Positions 35,660 through 44,996 of a DNA stretch of 64,000 nt are shown in pieces. The stretch's first letter is position 1, and the number at the start of each line of letters is the position of its first letter. The notes below the pieces were generated by a model. It saw nothing but the letters and a program-made list of their open reading frames with translations. It did not search any database and had not been told where the DNA came from. This stretch comes from Pedobacter psychrotolerans (GTDB taxonomy: Bacteria > Bacteroidota > Bacteroidia > Sphingobacteriales > Sphingobacteriaceae). The position numbers were made by a program, and so were the translations under genes. The DNA lies in assembly GCF_004340665.1 (NCBI RefSeq), contig NZ_SLWO01000003.1:124001-188000 (forward strand). The letters are read 5' to 3'.

Positions 35660-37798
35660 ATGATTTCTACTATGAAAAACAAACTTTTATTTGGCTTATT
35701 TGCGCTAAGCCTTTTGGCTTGTAATCAAGATAAAAAACCAATAGATAAAATAACACGAATGAAATATCCTGATACCAGAAAAGATAGTACAACAGATCAA
35801 TACTTTGGTAAAACCATTGCCGATCCTTATCGGTGGCTTGAGAATGATACCTCTGCTGAAACCAAAGCCTGGGTAATAGCAGAAAATAAAGTGACCCAGA
35901 ACTACTTGAGTCAGATTCCCTATCGCGCTGACATTAAAAAGCGACTCACCGAAATCTGGAATTATCCAAAGGAAGGTGCACCGATTAAAGTTGGTGAGTA
36001 TTATTTCTTTGGTAAAAACGATGGTTTACAAAATCAAGGTGTATGGTATATCAAAAAGGGTCTGGAAGGAAAAGAGGAGGTATTTCTTGACCCTAACAAA
36101 CTTACCACTGATGGTACCGCTGCAGTTTCTTTACTTGGGTTTTCTCATGATAAAAAATATGTAGCCTATTCGGTGGCGCAAGCTGGTTCAGACTGGAGCA
36201 GTGTTTATGTGATGGATATTGCGACCAAAACCAAATTAAGCGATGAGTTAAAATGGACTAAATTTTCTGGTGCGGCCTGGAAAGGCGATGGATTTTATTA
36301 CAGCCGATTTGATGCACCTGCAAAAGGGACAGATTTGTCTGCAACCAACAAGTTTCAAAAGATTTACTACCATAAACTGGGCGAATCACAAAAGGATGAT
36401 GAGTTAATTTTTGAAGATAAAACCAATCCCAACTTATACTTTGGTGCTGATGTAACAGAAGATGAACGTTTCTTAATTATTTCTGCAGGCGCCGGAACAT
36501 CAGGAAACGCATTATATTACCAGGATTTAAATGAGATAGGCAGCAAAATATCTGCGTTAGTAAAAGGTTATGATCACAATCATAATGTTATTGATAATAA
36601 TGGAGATCAGCTGTTCCTCTATACAGATCTGGATGCAGAACATAAACAAGTGGTTTTAATCGATCCTAAAAATCCAGATCCTAAAAAATGGAAAAAAATC
36701 ATACCTGAATCTGAACTTCCATTAGAGGCTGTAGCTAGCGGTGGTGGCTTTTTATGGGCTTCCTACCTGAAAGATGCCAGCACTAATATTGTTCAGTTTG
36801 CTTTAAACGGAGCTAAAATCGGCGAGGTTAAACTTCCGGAAATTGGCACTGTTGTTGGCTTTGGAGGCTATAAAGAGGATAAAGAATTCTTTTACACTTT
36901 CACCAACTTTACCACTCCGGGAACCATTTATCGTTATGACATTGCAAAAGCAACATCTGTGCTGCACAAAAAATCTGAATTGAAATTAAACATCAATAAT
37001 TACGAAACCAGTCAGGTTTTCTACCCTTCGAAGGATGGCACTAAAGTTCCGATGTTTATCGTCCATAAAAAAGGGATTAAACTTGATGGCAATAACCCTG
37101 TTTACCTGTATGCTTATGGTGGTTTTCAAGTGAGTTTAACACCATCTTTCAGCTTATCCAGAATGTTGTTTCTGGAAAAAGGCGGAATTTATGTACAGCC
37201 AAGTTTGCGTGGTGGGAGTGAATATGGAGAGGCCTGGCATAAAGGGGGCATGTTGGCAAAAAAGCAGAACGTATTTGATGATTTTATTGCTGCTGCAGAA
37301 TACCTGGTAAAAGAGAAATATACCAATCCGGCTAAAATTGCAATTTCCGGGGGTTCAAATGGCGGTTTATTGGTTGGTGCCTGCATGACACAAAGACCAG
37401 AACTTTTTAAAGTAGCTTTACCGGCTGTTGGTGTTTTGGATATGCTCCGCTATCATAAATTTACCGTAGGCTGGGGATGGGCAGTAGAATACGGCACCAG
37501 CGATAAAAAAGAAGATTTTGATTATCTGATCAAATATTCACCACTACATAACGTCAAATCCAGCGTTAATTATCCAGCTACACTCATTACTACAGCAGAC
37601 CATGACGATCGCGTAGTTCCTGCGCATTCATTTAAATTTGCAGCAACCTTGCAGGAGAAATATAAAGGTGAAAACCCGATCCTCATCAGGATTGAAACAA
37701 AGGCAGGGCACGGTGCAGGAAAACCAACCACTAAGTTGATTGAGGAAGCAGCTGATGTTTGGAGCTTTGTGTTTCAGAATTTGGGAATGAGTTGGTAA
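35660..37798 (+). CDS. Prolyl oligopeptidase family lipoprotein (S9A)
   Basis: A 712-residue protein (numbering from the ATG at 35660; the ATG at 35672 is equally plausible). It has a signal peptide and lipobox LLAC, an N-terminal beta-propeller (about 30-450) and a C-terminal alpha/beta-hydrolase with Ser566 in GGSNGG, Asp649 in DHDDRVVP and His684 in KAGHGAG. It cleaves short proline-containing peptides, probably in the periplasm. It is a single-gene unit. Confidence 0.93.
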   Translation: MISTMKNKLLFGLFALSLLACNQDKKPIDKITRMKYPDTRKDSTTDQYFGKTIADPYRWLENDTSAETKAWVIAENKVTQNYLSQIPYRADIKKRLTEIWNYPKEGAPIKVGEYYFFGKNDGLQNQGVWYIKKGLEGKEEVFLDPNKLTTDGTAAVSLLGFSHDKKYVAYSVAQAGSDWSSVYVMDIATKTKLSDELKWTKFSGAAWKGDGFYYSRFDAPAKGTDLSATNKFQKIYYHKLGESQKDDELIFEDKTNPNLYFGADVTEDERFLIISAGAGTSGNALYYQDLNEIGSKISALVKGYDHNHNVIDNNGDQLFLYTDLDAEHKQVVLIDPKNPDPKKWKKIIPESELPLEAVASGGGFLWASYLKDASTNIVQFALNGAKIGEVKLPEIGTVVGFGGYKEDKEFFYTFTNFTTPGTIYRYDIAKATSVLHKKSELKLNINNYETSQVFYPSKDGTKVPMFIVHKKGIKLDGNNPVYLYAYGGFQVSLTPSFSLSRMLFLEKGGIYVQPSLRGGSEYGEAWHKGGMLAKKQNVFDDFIAAAEYLVKEKYTNPAKIAISGGSNGGLLVGACMTQRPELFKVALPAVGVLDMLRYHKFTVGWGWAVEYGTSDKKEDFDYLIKYSPLHNVKSSVNYPATLITTADHDDRVVPAHSFKFAATLQEKYKGENPILIRIETKAGHGAGKPTTKLIEEAADVWSFVFQNLGMSW

Positions 37799-37862
37799 AT
37801 TTTTTACGATCATTTTTGATAATTCTTAAATTAGATGATTTCATAATATAAGTGTTTGATTC

Positions 37863-37985
37863 GACTTACGAAGTTTAGTTGGCCTGTGTGTTAGAGGAAC
37901 TTCGTCAGTCTATTGAAGTTTTGAATCACGTTATTAAACTGTCGAAGTCTTTCTGCACTCCTGGCCTTTTAGACTTCGCAAGTTG
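37863..37985. repeat. Dispersed palindromic element
   Basis: A left module ACTTACGAAGTTTAGTTGGCC (described at 37865-37885) is mirrored by a right module with GGCCTT...ACTTCGCAAGTT (37963-37984), so the element is an imperfect inverted repeat. The right part (37897-37985), with AACTTCGTCAGTC and AAACTGTCGAAGTCT, matches the reverse complement of 63900-63982. The rest of the 420-base gap is AT-rich without genes. Confidence 0.65.
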
Positions 37986-38194
37986 ATTTGCTTTTCTCTA
38001 TTTAAAGCATTTAAACCAACCAGTAAATTCATCTCCCACTAAACCCATAGACCAATTATAATTTGCTTTAAAGCACACAAAACCTTTAACTTTTGTTTTT
38101 AATTAGTTTAAAGCATATAAAATACTGAATACAAAAAGCTTACAGAATTATCTAGAATATTTCTAAATAGAGACATTCATAAAAGTTTATTTTG

Positions 38195-38202
38195 TAACTT
38201 TG
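38195..38202 (+). promoter_or_regulatory. -7 box of the ferredoxin-NADP reductase gene
   Basis: TAACTTTG matches TAnnTTTG and lies 16 bases before the ATG at 38219. Confidence 0.45.
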
Positions 38203-38218
38203 CCTAAATTTTTTTTGA

Positions 38219-39229
38219 ATGATCTCTACTGATATAGCCATAATTGGCGCTGGTCCGGTTGGTTTATTTGCCATTTTTGAAGCCGGTTTATTAAAAATGC
38301 GTTGCCATTTAATTGACTACTTACCACAAGTTGGTGGTCAGCTTTCTGAAATTTATCCGAAGAAACCGATTTACGATATCCCTGGTTATCCTTCGGTATT
38401 GGCACAGGAATTAATTGATAATTTGATGGAGCAGGCTAAGCCCTTCCATCCTACTTTTACTTTAGGCGAGCGTATCGAAGGTTTAGAAAAACGTGGCGAA
38501 GCCGATTTCGTATTAACCACCAATATGGGTACCATTATCGAAGCTAAAGTAGTGGTTATTGCCGGAGGTTTAGGTTGTTTCGAACCCCGCAAACCTGCTG
38601 TTGAAAATTTAGAGAATTTCGAAAATGGTAAAGGCGTTAATTATATGATCCTTGATCCGGAGAAATACCGCAATCAAAGAATGGTAATTGCCGGTGGTGG
38701 TGACTCAGCTTTGGATTGGACTATTTATTTAGCCGAAGTTTGCTCGGAACTTACTTTAGTACACAGAAGCGAAAGTTTCCGCGGTGCCCCTGATTCGGTT
38801 GCTAAAGTAATGTCGCTAGCTGAAAGTGGAAAAATTAACTTAATCCTGAACAGCAATTTACAAGCTGTACAAGGAACGGATAAACTGGAGCAGGTTGAAA
38901 TCGTTCAAAATCGTACGATGGAAAAAACAGTTGTAGCAGCTGACCATTTAATTCCATTATTTGGTTTAAGTCCGAAATTAGGTCCGATTGAAGGATGGAA
39001 TTTAAACATCAGCAAAAGTGCTATTGAGGTAAATGTTGATGATTACTCAACCAATATTCCAGGCATTTATGCCATTGGTGATATAAACACTTACACGAAC
39101 AAATTAAAATTAATCCTGAGTGGTTTCCACGAGGCTGCATTAATGAGCCACAGCGCTTATTCTTACATGAATCCCGGCGTGAAATACACCATGAAATATA
39201 CCACCGTAAACGGGGTTTCAGAATTTTAA
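38219..39229 (+). CDS. Thioredoxin-reductase-like ferredoxin-NADP reductase
   Basis: A 336-residue FAD/NAD(P)-binding protein with the FAD motif IAIIGAGPVGLFAIFEAG at the N terminus, the NADP motif IAGGGDSALDW at about 160, and IYAIGDI near the C terminus. No CxxC redox pair is present, so it is the TrxR-like ferredoxin-NADP+ reductase type rather than thioredoxin reductase. A [2Fe-2S] ferredoxin gene follows 68 bases downstream and is the likely partner. Confidence 0.9.
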   Translation: MISTDIAIIGAGPVGLFAIFEAGLLKMRCHLIDYLPQVGGQLSEIYPKKPIYDIPGYPSVLAQELIDNLMEQAKPFHPTFTLGERIEGLEKRGEADFVLTTNMGTIIEAKVVVIAGGLGCFEPRKPAVENLENFENGKGVNYMILDPEKYRNQRMVIAGGGDSALDWTIYLAEVCSELTLVHRSESFRGAPDSVAKVMSLAESGKINLILNSNLQAVQGTDKLEQVEIVQNRTMEKTVVAADHLIPLFGLSPKLGPIEGWNLNISKSAIEVNVDDYSTNIPGIYAIGDINTYTNKLKLILSGFHEAALMSHSAYSYMNPGVKYTMKYTTVNGVSEF

Positions 39230-39297
39230 GGATTTTTTAATTTGTGTTTATAAATGCTCTGTAGTTTTAGTTAAGTTTGCGTTAATAAGTGAGCGAA

Positions 39298-39615
39298 ATG
39301 GAAAACAACATAACAATATACATGCAGGAGCCGGATGGCTCTGTTACGGAACATGAAGCACCAACAGACATGGGCTTAAGTTTAATGGAATTTTTGAAAG
39401 CCTCTGAATATGATATTCTGGCAACTTGTGGTGGCATGGCTTTATGTGCTACCTGTTGTGTAGATGTGCTGGAAGGTGAAGAAAAACTTAACGAAATGAC
39501 TGATGACGAATATGCGATGCTGGATACTTTGCCAGATTTATTGCCTAATTCTCGTTTAGCTTGTCAGCTGCAGTTAAATAATAACATGGATGGTTTGAAG
39601 GTAAAGCTTCACTAA
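39298..39615 (+). CDS. [2Fe-2S] ferredoxin
   Basis: A 105-residue adrenodoxin-type ferredoxin. The cluster ligands are in ATCGGMALCATC (CX5CX2C), with the fourth Cys in RLACQL about 35 residues later. A GTG at 39289 could add three residues; ATG is preferred. A TAnnTTTG-like box (TAAGTTTG, 39272-39279) lies before it, so it may have its own promoter as well as read-through from the reductase gene. It would carry electrons for that reductase. Confidence 0.9.
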   Translation: MENNITIYMQEPDGSVTEHEAPTDMGLSLMEFLKASEYDILATCGGMALCATCCVDVLEGEEKLNEMTDDEYAMLDTLPDLLPNSRLACQLQLNNNMDGLKVKLH

Positions 39616-39635
39616 GTTTTAGAAAGACAAACAAT

Positions 39636-39662
39636 AAAGGCGATGCATGATGTATCGCCTTT
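39636..39662 (+). terminator. Hairpin terminator after the ferredoxin gene
   Basis: AAAGGCGAT (39636-39644) pairs with ATCGCCTTT (39654-39662), with a further CAT/ATG pairing inside. It sits 20 bases past the stop codon. Confidence 0.6.
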
Positions 39663-39705
39663 ACTGTTTCTAGTGTTTTTGTTTTCTAGTTTGCTGATTT
39701 GAAAC

Positions 39706-39920
39706 GCGGATTAAAAATCCGCAGTAAGATTAGACGGGATTGCAAATCCCACCCAACTTCATCCATAAAATTTAGTGCTGGTCGAGATTTATAATCTCGA
39801 CCCCCTAACTGCGGATTTTTAATCCGCTAAAAGATAAACCAACACCATTCACAGGTCAAAATTTAATCTGATTCATTGCAGATTGAAATTCACAATAAAC
39901 AAGATGGGATTGACAATCCC
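39706..39920. repeat. REP-like cluster of nested palindromes
   Basis: Two copies of a self-palindromic GCGGATT...AATCCGC unit face each other (39706-39722 and 39811-39827). Between them are GGGATT/AATCCC (39736-39741, 39745-39750) and GGTCGAGATT/AATCTCGACC (39780-39789, 39793-39802). Another GGGATT/AATCCC follows at 39906-39920. The layout suggests REP/BIME-type elements moved by a RAYT transposase elsewhere. No transposase is in the window. Confidence 0.65.
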
Positions 39921-39942
39921 GCCTAGCTTAATCCCTCAAATT

Positions 39943-42549
39943 CTACTGTACCTGAACTTTCATGCGCTCAACATTCCATCCGTATACTTCCACCGCTAAA
40001 TTTTCTGGTGCTCCGGTATATTCAACCACAATAGTTTTATTTTCTCCCGGAAGGATGCTAATGTAGTTGTCATCATAAAATGCAGGAAGGATCCGCTTTC
40101 TAGTTTGTTGATCAATTAAAGCAACTCGGTTAAAAAACGCCACTGGATTACCTTCTTTATTACTGAGCATGACTTCTACTTTACCGGCCTGCTTCTGAGT
40201 AGCTGTAACCTTTAATGGTGCTGATTTTAGCTTTTGCAAACCGCTGTATTCACCATTTTTGTCTGTAAGCCAGTAAATATTTTCACTTAAGATATGCTGT
40301 TTCTGATCCAAAATCCGAAGCGATACAAATAAACCTTCTTTCTGATCTAGTTTTTTTAAGAAATCATTTATAGGGAAAAATCTGCGAACTGATGAAGGAC
40401 CAATACTGTTAAAAGCCTGCGTGATGAAATGCTCTTTTCCATCCATGTCATATGCTTTTGCCTGAACCATTAGATTATTAAGACCTGTAAAGCCATTATT
40501 AACCACGGTAACCATGCTATCAACAGGATTCATCATCACATGTAAAGATTCACTTCCTTTTCTTAAACCATATAAACATGCATTTGGATCAAGATAATAA
40601 TCGTACATCTGGCCACGAAGCGCAGTCCACGGATTTTGCGTTTTCCAGATAATTGACCCCGTATACCAATCCCACATTTTATTGGAGAAGCCTTCCATTA
40701 AAGCACGGTATTGATCGTAATTAACCAATTGTGCTTTCATGGCAAAATCTTTTACATCCTTAGCCTTTCCATATGGATTGATGTATTGCTCATAAGCAAT
40801 GTATTTATGGTAATCCCAAACCGAATCTGGCTTTTCCTTAAACTGAGGAGCAACCATATTTTTAGCTGGGATAAACCTTTCCAATGATTCATAATCACCC
40901 ACACCAACTGATCCCACTTCAGAATTGTATGGAAATGTTTTAGTACTCCAAAAGCTTTTAGGATCCTGAATACCATATGGCCCATCGCCATTGCCACCCA
41001 GGTCATTAAACGACATTTCATCACTGTTTGAAAAATCGAAAAACAGGCGGGTGCCATCTAAACGAGGTAATATGTCATTTTTAATCGGGTTTAAAATATC
41101 TTCCGGCGGCGTGATTTCATTTCCCCCACACCAAAACGCCAGTGAAGCATGATTCCGAATCATTTTCACCTGATCTTCAATCGCATCTAAAACCAATGGA
41201 TGGTTATCCGGATAGTTTCTCCGAGTCCACTGATTTTCTTTTTTCATCGGATCAACCCAACGACCATTACAATCGCCGCTAAACCAGAAATCCTGAAAAA
41301 CGAGCAAACCATATTTATCACATGCATTATAAAACTCTGGTCGTTCCAGGATTGCACCTCCCCAAATCCGAATCAAATTCAGGTTCATATCTTTATGGTA
41401 CCTGATTTCGGCATCATAACGGGCATCGCTGAAACGCAACATGGCATCTGAAATAATCCAGTTGCCACCTTTAATAAAAATTTTCTGGCCATTTACATAG
41501 GCACCCATACTTTTGGTATGTTCATTCCAGATGTTATCAATCTGCCTGAGCCCTACTTTTAAACTTTCCTGATCAAAAACCTGGTTTGCGGAAAGAAACT
41601 GAATTTTAAGATCGTAAAGATTTTGAGCACCATAGCCGCTTGGCCACCAGAGTTTTGGATTTTCTATAGACAGATCTGCAAAGTTTACCGTTGTAGTTTT
41701 ACTAGCCGGCAATGATATGGATTTGCTAATGGTTTTACCAGCAATCTGATATTGCACAACACCGGTAACCACTTTATTGGTTGGATTCTCTACCTCTACC
41801 GATACTTTTAGTGTCGCAGGTTTTTGTGCGCCAGTTGGCAACCTTTTACCCGGAACCAAAGTAACTACGTGGGGGTTTTTAACATTAATGGCTTTTGTTT
41901 TTTCGATGGTTACCTTATCCCAAATTCCGGTATTCCTATCTCGAATGGGCTGAATCCAATCCCACCCTGCGGTGTATTGCGTGGTTAATCCCTTTGCAAT
42001 TGTTCCATCACCACCTTGCCCACCGTTAGGATTACCAGGAAAATCAGGTGGATAAACCACCACTGCTAATCTGTTTTTTCCTGTTGGCGATAAGAATTTT
42101 GTGATGTTGTATTCTGCCCGGATGTGCATCCCCTCGTGTGTTTTGGGGTTTAGTTTTTTTCCGTTCAGATAAAACTCCGCCTTATAATTTATTCCGCGAA
42201 ACTGCAGCCACACTTGTTCATTAGCCACCGCCTTTTCAGAAAAATCTTTAACAAACCAATAGGTGTAGTGATCATTTCCGGTTTTATAAACATCCTCAAT
42301 TTTTTCATTGTTCATGCCATAAAATGGATCCGGAACCTTTTTATTATTTAACAAAGTAGTCAGTACCGTTCCGGGAACAGTTGCAGGCATCCAGTTGTTA
42401 AGCGAAAAATTGGTGCTTGACAATTGCTGACCATTTACTTTAACCTCTTTGATGTTATTGCACAACCAGCCAGTGTTTAATTCGTAGCGTTGTTGTGCCT
42501 GAACACAAATGTTGGCAACTAATAAAAAAAATAAAAGCAATTTTCTCAT
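39943..42549 (-). CDS. GH2 beta-mannosidase / exo-beta-glucosaminidase-like enzyme
   Basis: An 868-residue exported GH2 enzyme (signal peptide about 1-19, VQAQ). It has an N-terminal jelly-roll (QVWLQFRGINYKAEFYLNGK), immunoglobulin-like domains, and a TIM barrel with LIRIWGGAILERPEFY, the acid/base Glu in CGGNEITPP and a probable nucleophile Glu in YNSEVGSVG. These features resemble the endo-beta-mannosidase and exo-glucosaminidase branch. With the adjacent GH92 and GH29 genes this points to N-glycan core breakdown. Exact bond specificity is inferred. Confidence 0.85.
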   Translation of the reverse strand: MRKLLLFFLLVANICVQAQQRYELNTGWLCNNIKEVKVNGQQLSSTNFSLNNWMPATVPGTVLTTLLNNKKVPDPFYGMNNEKIEDVYKTGNDHYTYWFVKDFSEKAVANEQVWLQFRGINYKAEFYLNGKKLNPKTHEGMHIRAEYNITKFLSPTGKNRLAVVVYPPDFPGNPNGGQGGDGTIAKGLTTQYTAGWDWIQPIRDRNTGIWDKVTIEKTKAINVKNPHVVTLVPGKRLPTGAQKPATLKVSVEVENPTNKVVTGVVQYQIAGKTISKSISLPASKTTTVNFADLSIENPKLWWPSGYGAQNLYDLKIQFLSANQVFDQESLKVGLRQIDNIWNEHTKSMGAYVNGQKIFIKGGNWIISDAMLRFSDARYDAEIRYHKDMNLNLIRIWGGAILERPEFYNACDKYGLLVFQDFWFSGDCNGRWVDPMKKENQWTRRNYPDNHPLVLDAIEDQVKMIRNHASLAFWCGGNEITPPEDILNPIKNDILPRLDGTRLFFDFSNSDEMSFNDLGGNGDGPYGIQDPKSFWSTKTFPYNSEVGSVGVGDYESLERFIPAKNMVAPQFKEKPDSVWDYHKYIAYEQYINPYGKAKDVKDFAMKAQLVNYDQYRALMEGFSNKMWDWYTGSIIWKTQNPWTALRGQMYDYYLDPNACLYGLRKGSESLHVMMNPVDSMVTVVNNGFTGLNNLMVQAKAYDMDGKEHFITQAFNSIGPSSVRRFFPINDFLKKLDQKEGLFVSLRILDQKQHILSENIYWLTDKNGEYSGLQKLKSAPLKVTATQKQAGKVEVMLSNKEGNPVAFFNRVALIDQQTRKRILPAFYDDNYISILPGENKTIVVEYTGAPENLAVEVYGWNVERMKVQVQ

Positions 42550-42625
42550 ATCATGTATACTATTGAAGATTTGAATTTATAGGATGAATATCGGCATATG
42601 GCTAACATTCATCCGATTACTAAGT

Positions 42626-44884
42626 TTACTTTCCGGAAACTGGTCTGTCACTCGCGGATATACCCCATAATTTAGATGGTTGATTTCCCATATAAATCGT
42701 CATATAACCACCTTCTACGATGGTTTTGTGTAGAATAAATGACTTGGTATAAGGCTTTCCATTTAATAGTATCCTCTGAATGTATTTGTTCTGAGCACTA
42801 TTATCAATGACATTAATATCAAATGTTTTCTTGTTTGGTAAATTAATCGTAGCATTCTTAACCAGCGGTGTACCAAAAACGTATGCACCATTGGCCGGAT
42901 TTACAGGATAAAATCCTAAAGCTGAAAACACATACCAGGCACTCATTTGCCCAACATCTTCATTTCCACATAGTCCATCCGGTTTTGAGGTATAGAAGTC
43001 GTGATCAATTTTACGGATTAAGTCGGCTGTTTTCCATGGCTGACCAGCATAAGCATATAAATATGGAATATGGTGTCCGGGTTCATTACCTTGTGCATAA
43101 TTACCAATTAATCCAGAAATATCTGGAGAGCTTTCCTTACCTAAATCAGCGGGAACAATAAATAAGGAATCTAACTTATTTACAAAAGGCTTATCGCCAC
43201 CGAAAAGATAAATTAAACCTTCTACATCCTGTGGCACCAGCCAAGTATATTGCCAGGCATTTCCTTCCGTGTAATCATCTTCACGGTGTTTCGCTGCAAC
43301 AGGGCTAAATGGCGATCTCCATTTTCCATCTGCTAGCTTACCTCTCATAAACTGCACATCCTGATCAAAGTATTCAGCATACAAACCTGCTCTTTTACTG
43401 AAATACTGATAATCTTCTGTTTTGCCCAGTTCTTTTGCAAACATGGCAATACAATAATCATCAATAGCATATTCCAGTGCTTTAGCAACAGATTCATTTA
43501 CTTTATCTGCCGGGATATATTTCAATTTCTGAATGTAATCAATGCCATCCGTTTTCTGCATGGCAGATTGTTTAACGGCTTCATATGCCAACTGTGCATC
43601 AAAACCACGGTAACCTTTTAAATAAGCATCAACCACTACGGGTACGGCATGATAACCCACCATAGTATTGGTTTCATTGCCCATTAAATGCCACACTGGC
43701 AACTTTCCCTGCTCTTTGTAAATCGCCAGCATGGTGTTTACCACATCATTCACTTTATCCTGATGAAGAATAGTATAGAGTGGATTTGCTGCACGATAAG
43801 TATCCCAAAGAGAAAAAGTAGTTAGGTTGTTAAAACCAGCTGCACGGTGTATTTTTTTATCTGTACCTAAATAATCCTTATTGACATCATTAAATAAAGA
43901 TGGCGCAATCATGGTATGATAAAGTGCAGTGTAAAAAACTTTTTTGGTGGTCGCTGAGGCATCAATTTTAACTTTTGATAGTTCTTTTTCCCACTTCGCA
44001 TCGGCGGCTTTAACTGTAGATGTAAAATCCCATCCTGGTAGTTCAGTTTTTAAATTTAACAGCGCATTCTCGGTACTCACTGGCGATAAGGCTACTTTAA
44101 TCTGTAATTTATTTTGGCTAACTGATGCAAAATCAATTACTGCTTTGATTTTTTCACCACTTACATCAGTACCCTTTGCTAGTTTATCATCGCTATAGAT
44201 AGAAAACTTCTGTAAAGGTTGAGAAAGTTTAATCACAAAATACAATCGCTGATCGTTGGCCCAGCCTTTAGAGTTTCTATGCCCTACAATTGTGGTGGCA
44301 TCCAGTTGTTTAAATGATGCATTAACAGGCTTATCCCATCCAATTCCTTCAATCAAATCAATAATGACATGAGGGGTTTCTGCCTTTTTTGGGAAGGTAT
44401 ATTGATGAAAACCAACGCGTTCAGTGGCGGTTAACTCAGCCTTAATTTTATATTTATCCAGCAATACGCTATAATAACCTGCTTTTGCTACTTCATTTTC
44501 ATGCGAAAACCTGGAAAGGTATCCATTATCTTCATCACCTTTTTTACCTTTTTGTAGGATGGTTTCTCCGGAGGCTGGCATAATGGAGATATCTCCAAGG
44601 TCTCCAATTCCGGTACCACTTAAATGGGTATGCGAAAAACCAGTGATGGTATTGCTCACATAGTTATAGCCACTACACCAATCCCACCCTTCAAAAACAT
44701 TGTCTGGCCCCAGTTGTACCGCCCCGAAAGGAACATTGGTACCTACAAAAACGTGACCATGTTTAGCGGAGCCAATAATTGGATCGACAAACTGTGTTAA
44801 ACTGTTTTTCTTTTGAGAAAAGGCGTTAACGGTAAACAGAGAGGATGTTAATAATAGAATAGATGAGATTTTCTTGAATTGCAT
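42626..44884 (-). CDS. GH92 alpha-mannosidase
   Basis: A 752-residue exported GH92 enzyme, a calcium-dependent family that removes alpha-linked mannose. It has a signal peptide (about 1-23), the N-terminal FVDPIIGSAKHGHVFVGTN, GYNYVSNTITGFSHTHLSG, and the C-terminal GNEDVGQMSAWYVFSALGF with the conserved Glu/Asp. It lies between the GH2 and GH29 genes on one strand. A LacI-type operator is found 39 bases before its start codon. The family is certain, the linkage preference (1,2, 1,3 or others) is not. Confidence 0.94.
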   Translation of the reverse strand: MQFKKISSILLLTSSLFTVNAFSQKKNSLTQFVDPIIGSAKHGHVFVGTNVPFGAVQLGPDNVFEGWDWCSGYNYVSNTITGFSHTHLSGTGIGDLGDISIMPASGETILQKGKKGDEDNGYLSRFSHENEVAKAGYYSVLLDKYKIKAELTATERVGFHQYTFPKKAETPHVIIDLIEGIGWDKPVNASFKQLDATTIVGHRNSKGWANDQRLYFVIKLSQPLQKFSIYSDDKLAKGTDVSGEKIKAVIDFASVSQNKLQIKVALSPVSTENALLNLKTELPGWDFTSTVKAADAKWEKELSKVKIDASATTKKVFYTALYHTMIAPSLFNDVNKDYLGTDKKIHRAAGFNNLTTFSLWDTYRAANPLYTILHQDKVNDVVNTMLAIYKEQGKLPVWHLMGNETNTMVGYHAVPVVVDAYLKGYRGFDAQLAYEAVKQSAMQKTDGIDYIQKLKYIPADKVNESVAKALEYAIDDYCIAMFAKELGKTEDYQYFSKRAGLYAEYFDQDVQFMRGKLADGKWRSPFSPVAAKHREDDYTEGNAWQYTWLVPQDVEGLIYLFGGDKPFVNKLDSLFIVPADLGKESSPDISGLIGNYAQGNEPGHHIPYLYAYAGQPWKTADLIRKIDHDFYTSKPDGLCGNEDVGQMSAWYVFSALGFYPVNPANGAYVFGTPLVKNATINLPNKKTFDINVIDNSAQNKYIQRILLNGKPYTKSFILHKTIVEGGYMTIYMGNQPSKLWGISASDRPVSGK

Positions 44885-44922
44885 GTGCTTATAATTTCCT
44901 ACAATAGATTTAAAGTCTAAAA

Positions 44923-44936
44923 GTAAAACGTTTTAC
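44923..44936. promoter_or_regulatory. LacI-type operator palindrome upstream of the GH92 gene
   Basis: GTAAAACGTTTTAC is a perfect 14-base palindrome with the central CG of LacI/GalR-family operators, placed 39-52 bases upstream of the GH92 start. No LacI-family gene is in this window, so the regulator would be elsewhere. Confidence 0.5.
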
Positions 44937-44996
44937 GTAAATTTCAAGCATAAGTGAAAAAGATTTAACCACAAACCATTAAAAAGTAATTTACGG

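Noticed and set aside
38219..39229. Thioredoxin reductase
   Set aside because: The CxxC redox motif is missing and a [2Fe-2S] ferredoxin gene follows, so ferredoxin-NADP reductase is the better call.
39706..39920. CRISPR array
   Set aside because: The repeats are palindromic, of unequal spacing and only two full units. No cas genes are near.
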